From NCBI GenBank assembly GCA_017474765.1, contig JAFVGW010000012.1:1-64000 (forward strand): a stretch of DNA of 64,000 bases. Direction: 5' to 3'. Under the pieces are notes generated by a model that saw only the letters and a list, made by a program, of their open reading frames with translations, made no database searches and was not told where the DNA came from. Source of the DNA: Salinivirgaceae bacterium (lineage in GTDB: Bacteria; Bacteroidota; Bacteroidia; Bacteroidales; SZUA-534). Position numbers and translations under genes: made by a program. Within the stretch, counting starts at the first letter, position 1. The number at the start of each line of letters is the position of its first letter. This document shows positions 45,401 to 50,405 of the stretch, in pieces.

Positions 45401-45642
45401 TCGGCAAGTGGAAGGGTGTGATGAAGAAACAGCAGCAGATGAAAGAGAACCTGGCCGACGAGGATAACATGAAGTCGTTCAATCTTTTGGCTTATGAGAT
45501 TGACGGCGATTCAAAATACGGTTTCGACACCGAATCGCGCAAAAAGAAGATGCGTACCCGAATCAAGGTTCAGCAGCACCAACTTGAGTTGGGATTCAAT
45601 CCGCGATTGGTCAAGTACAACACCGACGTGAAATTCCGTTAG
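42433..45642 (+). CDS. AsmA-family envelope protein
   Basis: The 1069-residue product has a charged Ala/Thr/Lys-rich cytosolic N-terminus of about 55 residues, one membrane segment (about 57-78, LVGCFLWLVGIVLLVVVGLVLV) and a very long periplasmic beta-rich part. The AsmA start is clear (ALPSVQNILNAPVDIEQTSLSFIRSFPYATLELNGVYLGS), and an AsmA-like C-terminal domain is at about 900-1020. AsmA-like proteins are thought to bridge inner and outer membrane and carry phospholipid. An acidic Pro/Glu linker is at about 735-765. It lies three bases before the DsbA-like gene. Confidence 0.9.
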   Translation: MDENNKSAAGKADEKAVEAQTTADNATGTDSESATSKKKERKSVPKVLVGCFLWLVGIVLLVVVGLVLVAEFAHDKVVKMALPSVQNILNAPVDIEQTSLSFIRSFPYATLELNGVYLGSVFKTNTKADSLVYVEKVYVSLKTEPLKNGKIEITEVEFKGATIKYLVDKEGATSYDFLMSTDTTPKVTDTSSMGLVIDLEKLTISDITLIYDDRKLGAHAKAYIPKITAKGALSDSLIQAQIKGSVQVTEVDYDSTNANQLQMAELKIDVDYVGEDITVNDVSLSLDDIIIAISGSAKITDSIYTNVHATCDNVDLSDVIKYAPDGLLDEFGVKKVEGKLHFSADVSGNISDTTRYPHVDANLGFDKGLVLMDGYPQVKNIGIDVDLTTGKRDNDATIGLNLKGLHFDTDKSSGTIKLTASNINRPRYNLNANFHVDMSEVAPFIPDSLGISKLTGSVDVGANTTGVYTGNVDNTFIEKALHNTSIVVGLNKLCVAMDSVIAVDTLNMNMVFKNYGITINNTNLKLPDYGISLDDFGLDAKIDGSIFNLSKTTVDVNNLHIGIADSKVDMTAKVSNLEMPTYEASVGIDLKLNDFINMLPDSLAYSLDGGVAVNVNSHGTVNLDSISTQMYDLIINNTDVGVSLNRIGAEMYDSIASFSGLVGKIKIANDTVCVDSVSVDWKGLTLHVDSTVVENVMKIFLLEQNANKLKVLTKVSLDEFDYDWIEKNFPSNDSTAQAEAEPEIEPEPIADVTTDSLPQPDSVVAVDTAPYSFLALGYPVEVKGMFKLGHLQYGKSSIDTVSAKFLLNDTVAVVENLRLGAFKGSMNASARVKFKNDSLMNIWFRTHIDKMDLKQLLVEFDNFDQTDVTSENLSGLMTTDLDGYLEMVNGDSVYFDMVPIKVLGRLKLEEGAIVNLDMLKKLDKVTGMNELDNIQFQTLETSLFVRHGSLFLPQTDIKTTAMNMSVFAMQGMANNNFEYHLKIFPGEILFGKWKGVMKKQQQMKENLADEDNMKSFNLLAYEIDGDSKYGFDTESRKKKMRTRIKVQQHQLELGFNPRLVKYNTDVKFR

Positions 45643-45645
45643 GCG

Positions 45646-46287
45646 ATGAAGCGGCGGATTTTGCTGGCGTTGGCTGCTCTGTTGGTGTGCGCTGCTGCGA
45701 TTTTGGGGTGGTGGCTCGCAAACCGTGAACAGCGTCATTTGCGATTCCGCGAAACTGCAGTCGAGATTGCCGACAGCGAGTTTGATATTTGCCACGGCTC
45801 CGACACCGCGCGTCTAACTGTCTATATGTTTGCAAGTTACACCTGCCGTCATTGTCGAGCGTTTCTGAACATCGATTTGCCGAAACTGCAAAACCGCTAT
45901 ATCGACAACGGATTGGTGCGGTTGGTGATTAAACCTATCGATTTGTCGGAAAACCCCGATATGATGATGGCTCTACAACTGGCCGCATGTTTGAACCGCA
46001 ACGGCAATGCCGACGACATACAGGAATTATTGCTTTCCGACCCTTTCGCGGTGTATAGCGACGAGTTCCGTCAGATGATTGACGATGTGGTCAACAGCAA
46101 CCAGATATTGGCCGAATGCCTTCTGGCAGACGATTTTGAGTACATCAAAAAAAATAATCTGCTTTTTAGTGCAACAAGTTCAAAAGGAACACCTATATTT
46201 GTAGTTGCTGGTCATCTGTATGGCGGACGCCGCGATGTTGACCGCTTTTGTGAGATAATTGATTATGAGTTGGGAAGGATTAATTGA
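45646..46287 (+). CDS. DsbA-like thioredoxin-fold protein, membrane anchored
   Basis: The 213-residue product has an N-terminal membrane anchor or signal (LLALAALLVCAAAILGWWLA) and a DsbA/thioredoxin fold. The active site is CRHC in ASYTCRHCRAF (about 65-68), and the cis-Pro loop is SKGTPIFVVAGH. It resembles the DSBA-like or thioredoxin_4 group that oxidises or isomerises disulfides in the periplasm. It follows the AsmA-like gene by three bases and precedes a Cys-containing lipoprotein, which could be a substrate. Confidence 0.85.
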   Translation: MKRRILLALAALLVCAAAILGWWLANREQRHLRFRETAVEIADSEFDICHGSDTARLTVYMFASYTCRHCRAFLNIDLPKLQNRYIDNGLVRLVIKPIDLSENPDMMMALQLAACLNRNGNADDIQELLLSDPFAVYSDEFRQMIDDVVNSNQILAECLLADDFEYIKKNNLLFSATSSKGTPIFVVAGHLYGGRRDVDRFCEIIDYELGRIN

Positions 46288-46310
46288 TTACTAACTTAAA
46301 ATGTATTGAG

Positions 46311-46634
46311 ATGAAAAAGATTTTATTGCCAATAGCCTTGTTTGCAGTTTTAGGATTAACTGCATGTGGCGACGAAGAATTGGAGTCGTCTTGCGAGCGT
46401 GCTGACAAAACCGAGTCGTGTGATATTACAAAAGCAGAAATCTGCAGTGATGAGGAGACTGAAGAAGTTTACTATACTTATAATGGTAAGAAATATACCG
46501 ATGTCGACGAACTGATTACGGCCATGTGCCCTAATCTGGCGGTTACTGACAAATATGAGATTCGCAAGCAACTGACTGCACAGTCGAAGCGTCTGATTGA
46601 GCGCATCCGCGTGAATGCTATCCGCGCCATCTAA
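46311..46634 (+). CDS. Small lipoprotein, unknown function
   Basis: The 107-residue product has a lipoprotein signal (lipobox LTAC at about 16-19) followed by an acidic mature part with four further Cys (SSCERAD, ESCDIT, EICSDE, TAMCPN). The DsbA-like gene is 23 bases upstream, so disulfides in this protein are plausible. The C-terminus is a basic helix. I do not recognise the family. A strong terminator follows. Confidence 0.8.
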   Translation: MKKILLPIALFAVLGLTACGDEELESSCERADKTESCDITKAEICSDEETEEVYYTYNGKKYTDVDELITAMCPNLAVTDKYEIRKQLTAQSKRLIERIRVNAIRAI

Positions 46635-46655
46635 TAATTGGCAAACGAATGATAA

Positions 46656-46685
46656 GAGCCGGGCCGCAGTGTCCGGCTTTTTTAT
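46656..46685 (+). terminator. Rho-independent terminator
   Basis: AGCCGG and CCGGCT around a 10-base loop, then TTTTTTA. It ends the AsmA-DsbA-lipoprotein unit. Confidence 0.9.
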
Positions 46686-46848
46686 TTTGTACGTTTTTCA
46701 CGGATTGTTTTGCCATCGTTAACTCAGGAAACAAAAAAATACGGCAGCTTTAACAAAAATGTACAATTTTTGTATATTTGGCTCGTATGCGGAAACGGGC
46801 ATTCAGAGTTGATTTGCCATTTCTGTGATAACCTTAATATTTAAGCAT

Positions 46849-47742
46849 ATGAAGCTGACATACAAAGTGTTGCCAATCTTTATTGCATGTCTCGCAGTTG
46901 CGTGCACAAGCGAAAGCAAAAGACTGAAAGAGCAACAACTCAAGAACGCAATGACCATTGACAGCAGCGAATGTGAGGCAACAGTGAAGAAAATATTCTT
47001 CAATCTGCCGTCGCCAGTTGAAATTACACAGACACTTCTCAAAACCGAGGAGCCTTTTAACGGCGATATGCTGAACTCGGCCGACAACCTCGAAAAGTAC
47101 AACACATCGAGCAGCCTGGCACTAAACTTCGGCATCTACGGCGCCGACCTTTGCTACTGCCGCGTTTACGACCAGTTGCAGGAGGCTATAAACTATCTGT
47201 CAGTAATTAAAAAAGTTACAGAGAAGTTGCAGATTCCCGAAGAGGAAGGTTCGGAAACCATCAACCGCATTGAGCAGAGCCTTGAGAACCGCGACTCCAT
47301 CTTCTACATCATTTCAGACACTTACGCTCGCGCCGACAGCTATCTGAAAGAGAACGAGCGCGATATGACAGCATCGCTCATTCTGGCCGGAGCCTGGATT
47401 GAGGGAATGTATTTTGCAACAACCCTTGCTGCTCAGCCTGATGCAAAAGATGACATCATCAACAACATTGTTGACCAGAAATATACGGTGGCAAATCTTG
47501 TCAATTTGCTCAACACCTATAACGAAACACCTGAGGTTTCATCGTTGATTGATGATTTCAACAAGGTTCAGGACATCTACAACTCGATTGAAGTCACTTA
47601 CGACAAATCTGTTGTTGTCAACACCGATCAGGAGGACCACGTGACCAGCATCGACGCTCCGGTGACGGTGAACATGACCAAGGAACAACTGAAGGAAATA
47701 GCCGACTTGATCAAGGGCATCAGAAGCAAAATAATTGGATAA
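46849..47742 (+). CDS. Helical lipoprotein, unknown function
   Basis: The 297-residue product has a lipoprotein signal (MKLTYKVLPIFIACLAVACT, lipobox AVAC). The mature part is almost entirely helical, with blocks such as LNFGIYGADLCYCRVYDQLQEAINYLSVIKKV and MTASLILAGAWIEGMYFATTLAA. Its C-terminal helix (TKEQLKEIADLIKGIRSKII) looks coiled. I recognise no domain. The ATG at 46849 is the start that gives the lipoprotein signal. The gene is 25 bases before the next secreted protein, so they are probably co-transcribed. Confidence 0.82.
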   Translation: MKLTYKVLPIFIACLAVACTSESKRLKEQQLKNAMTIDSSECEATVKKIFFNLPSPVEITQTLLKTEEPFNGDMLNSADNLEKYNTSSSLALNFGIYGADLCYCRVYDQLQEAINYLSVIKKVTEKLQIPEEEGSETINRIEQSLENRDSIFYIISDTYARADSYLKENERDMTASLILAGAWIEGMYFATTLAAQPDAKDDIINNIVDQKYTVANLVNLLNTYNETPEVSSLIDDFNKVQDIYNSIEVTYDKSVVVNTDQEDHVTSIDAPVTVNMTKEQLKEIADLIKGIRSKIIG

Positions 47743-47767
47743 CACGTTAACGAAAATAGTTAGAAAG

Positions 47768-48202
47768 ATGAAAAAGATAATAAGCGTTTTATCGGCTGTT
47801 GCACTTTGCCTGGCCGTAAACTTTGGTGCAGAAGCACAATGCAAGACATTTATAAAGAATGAATGCAAACCCAAACTTGCACCATACATCTACAACGGAC
47901 AGATGAACAGCGCTGTTCTGAACCAGGGCGATATGGCCGAGTTGATGCTCACCTTCTACAGCAATCAGGACTATCGTATTGTGGTGTGCAACGATGGTTT
48001 GGGCGATGTGACTTTTCGCTTGCTAGACCTTCAAGGCAAGGAACTGTTCACCAATGCCGACCACAATTACACCGACACTTGGGACTTCTCGACCAACTCA
48101 ACCCAACTGCTGACAGTTGAGGTGAGCGTTCCTGAGGCGACTACGGCTGAGGAATCCAAAAGCGGCTGTGTATCAATACTGGTAGGCTTCAAAGAGAAAT
48201 AA
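47768..48202 (+). CDS. Small secreted protein, unknown function
   Basis: The 144-residue product has a signal peptide (MKKIISVLSAVALCLAVNF, cut after GAEAQ) and a compact beta-rich domain with four Cys. Strands such as QGDMAELMLTFYSNQDYRIVVC and VTFRLLDLQGKELFTN suggest a beta-sandwich. No family is recognised. It is the second gene of a pair with the helical lipoprotein. Confidence 0.8.
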   Translation: MKKIISVLSAVALCLAVNFGAEAQCKTFIKNECKPKLAPYIYNGQMNSAVLNQGDMAELMLTFYSNQDYRIVVCNDGLGDVTFRLLDLQGKELFTNADHNYTDTWDFSTNSTQLLTVEVSVPEATTAEESKSGCVSILVGFKEK

Positions 48203-48206
48203 AAAC

Positions 48207-48239
48207 GTTAAAATCCGACTTTTAGGCGGACTTTAACGA
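48207..48239 (+). other. Hairpin after the secreted protein gene
   Basis: CGTTAAA and TCCG pair with CGGA and TTTAACG around ACTTTTAGG. It is followed by As rather than Ts, so it is not a normal plus-strand terminator. Confidence 0.5.
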
Positions 48240-48247
48240 AAAAACAG

Positions 48248-48300
48248 TATATTTGCTAACCGAAAGAGTTCCGCGTACCGCGGGATTCTTTTTGTTTTAT
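48248..48300 (+). promoter_or_regulatory. greA leader: -7 box followed by an intrinsic terminator
   Basis: TATATTTG (48248-48255) is followed by a 14-bp hairpin, GAAAGAGTTCCGCG (48262-48275) with CGCGGGATTCTTTT (48279-48292, three GU pairs), loop TAC, and then TGTTTTAT. The greA ATG is 24 bases further on at 48324. If the box is used, part of the greA transcription would stop in the leader. The alternative is that the hairpin only ends the upstream genes. Confidence 0.6.
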
Positions 48301-48323
48301 ATAATTTTTAAAAAAACATTGAC

Positions 48324-48803
48324 ATGGACAAAGTATCCTACATTACAAGCGAAGGGTTGAAAAAACTCGTGGCCGAAGTGGAGTATCTGAAATCAGTTGA
48401 GCGTCCGCGCATCTCGCAGGCTATTGCCGAGGCAAGAGACAAGGGCGACCTGTCGGAGAATGCGGAGTACGATGCCGCTAAAGAGGCTCAGGGCCTTTTG
48501 GAAATGAAAATATCGCAACTTGAGGCGAAAATCATAAACTCACGCGTCATCGACGAGTCGAAACTCGACTTCAGCAAGGTGCAAATCCTTTCGAAAGTGA
48601 AAATCAAGAACGTGGCCAACGGTGCCACAATGACCTACAGCATCGTTTCGGAAACCGAAGCAAACCTGAAGGAGTTCAAGATTTCGGTCAACACGCCGAT
48701 TGCTCAGGGCCTGATGGGCCACAAGGTGGGCGATGTTGCCGAGGTGAAGGTTCCGAACGGAATTATGAAGTTCGAGATTGTTGAAATCGGTCCAATCTCT
48801 TGA
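48324..48803 (+). CDS. greA: Transcription elongation factor GreA
   Basis: GreA rescues backtracked RNA polymerase by stimulating transcript cleavage. The N-terminal coiled coil carries the acidic tip (DLSENAEYDAA, about 40-50), and the C-terminal FKBP-like domain ends in PNGIMKFEIVEI. The length of 159 residues is standard. It lies three bases before the HIT gene. Confidence 0.97.
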   Translation: MDKVSYITSEGLKKLVAEVEYLKSVERPRISQAIAEARDKGDLSENAEYDAAKEAQGLLEMKISQLEAKIINSRVIDESKLDFSKVQILSKVKIKNVANGATMTYSIVSETEANLKEFKISVNTPIAQGLMGHKVGDVAEVKVPNGIMKFEIVEIGPIS

Positions 48804-48806
48804 GTT

Positions 48807-49199
48807 ATGGCATCGATATTCACAAAAATCGTCAACGGCGAAATCCCCTGCTATAAGATAGCGGAGGACAAGGATTATTTTGCTTTTCTCGACATCAGCC
48901 CTGTGCAGAAAGGTCACGTGCTGGTGATTCCGAAGCAGGAGGTTGACTACATTTTCGACCTTGAACCTGCGGTTCTGGGCGGTCTGCATCAGTTTGCGCA
49001 GCGCGTGGCAAAGGCCATCCGCAAGGCCATTCCGTGCAAGAAGGTGGCTGTGGTGGTACTCGGACTCGAAGTGCCGCACGCTCACATCCATCTGATTCCG
49101 ATGAACAGCGAGGCCGACGTGCGTTTCGACAAGAAGCAGGAACTGACAAAGGATGAGTTTGAGGCCATTGCCGAGAAAATCAGGAAAGAGTTTGAATAA
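48807..49199 (+). CDS. HIT-family (histidine triad) protein
   Basis: The 130-residue protein has the histidine triad VPHAHIHLIPM (about 90-100) and the N-terminal HIT pattern (IFTKIVNGEIPCYKIAED, DYFAFLDISPVQKGHVLVIPK). HIT proteins of this type hydrolyse nucleoside phosphoramidates or dinucleotides. The linkage with greA is frequent in Bacteroidota. A strong terminator follows at 49223. Confidence 0.95.
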   Translation: MASIFTKIVNGEIPCYKIAEDKDYFAFLDISPVQKGHVLVIPKQEVDYIFDLEPAVLGGLHQFAQRVAKAIRKAIPCKKVAVVVLGLEVPHAHIHLIPMNSEADVRFDKKQELTKDEFEAIAEKIRKEFE

Positions 49200-49222
49200 T
49201 ATTTGAGTGGTAATAAACGCTG

Positions 49223-49254
49223 AACGCGGCTCGGAACAGGGCCGCGTTTTGTGT
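49223..49254 (+). terminator. Terminator after the HIT gene
   Basis: AACGCGGC (49223-49230) and GCCGCGTT (49241-49248) around a 10-base loop, then TTGTG and TTTTT. Confidence 0.85.
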
Positions 49255-49362
49255 TTTTACGGCAACGGATTTTCGCACAAAAACGCTGGCAAAACCGATG
49301 TTTTTTTCTAAATTTGTAAGTGTCCGCAAAAAGCATAATTGATTGCGGCACACAGCATTACA

Positions 49363-50343
49363 ATGGCGAAAAAGAGTGAACCGACATACGTGCCGCCGTT
49401 TACGGTGACAGACGAGATTACAACGCTTGTGGCTGATATTGCCGAAGCGGTAGGACATCTTACTGCCATTGCTGAGCAGCAGCCGACACCGCAACTGCGC
49501 AAACTGAATCGCATCAAGACAATTCAGTCATCGCTGGCCATTGAGAACAACACAATGACAATTGAGCAAGTGACCGCCATTTTGGAAGGGAAACGAGTGC
49601 TGGGGCCGCCAAACGAGATTCAGGAAGTGAAAAACGCAATTGACGCATACGAGTTGCTGCTGGAACTCAACCCCTACAAAGAAAAGGACCTGCTGCGCGC
49701 CCACAAACTGATGATGACCGACCTTGTGAGCGAAAACGGGCGTTACAGGCAAGGTGGCGTTGGGGTGTTCGATGGTGAAAAATGCATTCATCTGGCACCA
49801 CCCGCGCAGCGAGTGCCTTTGCTTATGGCCGATTTGCTTCTGTGGGCGAAACAAACAAAAGTGCACCCGTTAATCAGTTCGTGCGTGTTCCATTACGAGT
49901 TTGAATTCATCCACCCATTTGCCGATGGCAACGGTCGCACAGGGCGGATGTGGCAAACTCTGCTGCTGATGCAGTGGAACCCTATTTTCGCCTGGATTCC
50001 CGTAGAAACCATTGTCAAAGAGCATCAGCACGATTACTACGCGGCCATTGCACAAAGTGACCGTGAGGCATCGAGCACACCATTCATCACATTTATGCTT
50101 GGCTGCCTGAAACAGGCAATAGACGAAATCAGAAAAAGTAACCAGAAAAGTAACCAGAAAAGTAACCAGAAAATAATTGATGCAATGACAGGGAATCCAA
50201 TGGTTACCATACGAGAATTGCAAGAAATAACAGGGCTTTCAGAGAGCGGTGTGAAGAAGATAATCCGCCAACTCAGAGCCAATGGAACCATTCAGCGCAT
50301 TGGCAGCGACAAAGGCGGGCATTGGATTGTCAACCACAACTGA
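49363..50343 (+). CDS. Fic-family adenylyltransferase with winged-helix C-terminus
   Basis: The 326-residue protein has an N-terminal inhibitory helix with the (S/T)xxxE(G/N) motif (SSLAIENN, about 48-55), a Fic domain with HPFADGNGRTGR (about 184-195) and a C-terminal winged helix (VTIRELQEITGLSESGVKKIIRQL, then GGHWIV). It is a class II Fic protein, self-inhibited until the helix is displaced, and the winged helix may bind DNA for autoregulation. The linker before the winged helix contains KSNQ three times, encoded by a 12-bp tandem repeat. It lies 62 bases before the MmeI-like gene. Confidence 0.92.
   Translation: MAKKSEPTYVPPFTVTDEITTLVADIAEAVGHLTAIAEQQPTPQLRKLNRIKTIQSSLAIENNTMTIEQVTAILEGKRVLGPPNEIQEVKNAIDAYELLLELNPYKEKDLLRAHKLMMTDLVSENGRYRQGGVGVFDGEKCIHLAPPAQRVPLLMADLLLWAKQTKVHPLISSCVFHYEFEFIHPFADGNGRTGRMWQTLLLMQWNPIFAWIPVETIVKEHQHDYYAAIAQSDREASSTPFITFMLGCLKQAIDEIRKSNQKSNQKSNQKIIDAMTGNPMVTIRELQEITGLSESGVKKIIRQLRANGTIQRIGSDKGGHWIVNHN
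50134..50169 (+). repeat. Three perfect 12-bp tandem repeats in the Fic gene
   Basis: AAAAGTAACCAG occurs three times without gaps. Because the unit is a multiple of three, copy-number change would lengthen or shorten the linker by four residues without a frameshift. Confidence 0.95.
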
Positions 50344-50405
50344 ACTGTTGAAACTGTTTGCCATTGCGTTGAAAAAACACCGATATTTGAGCAATTTTTA
50401 CTCGT

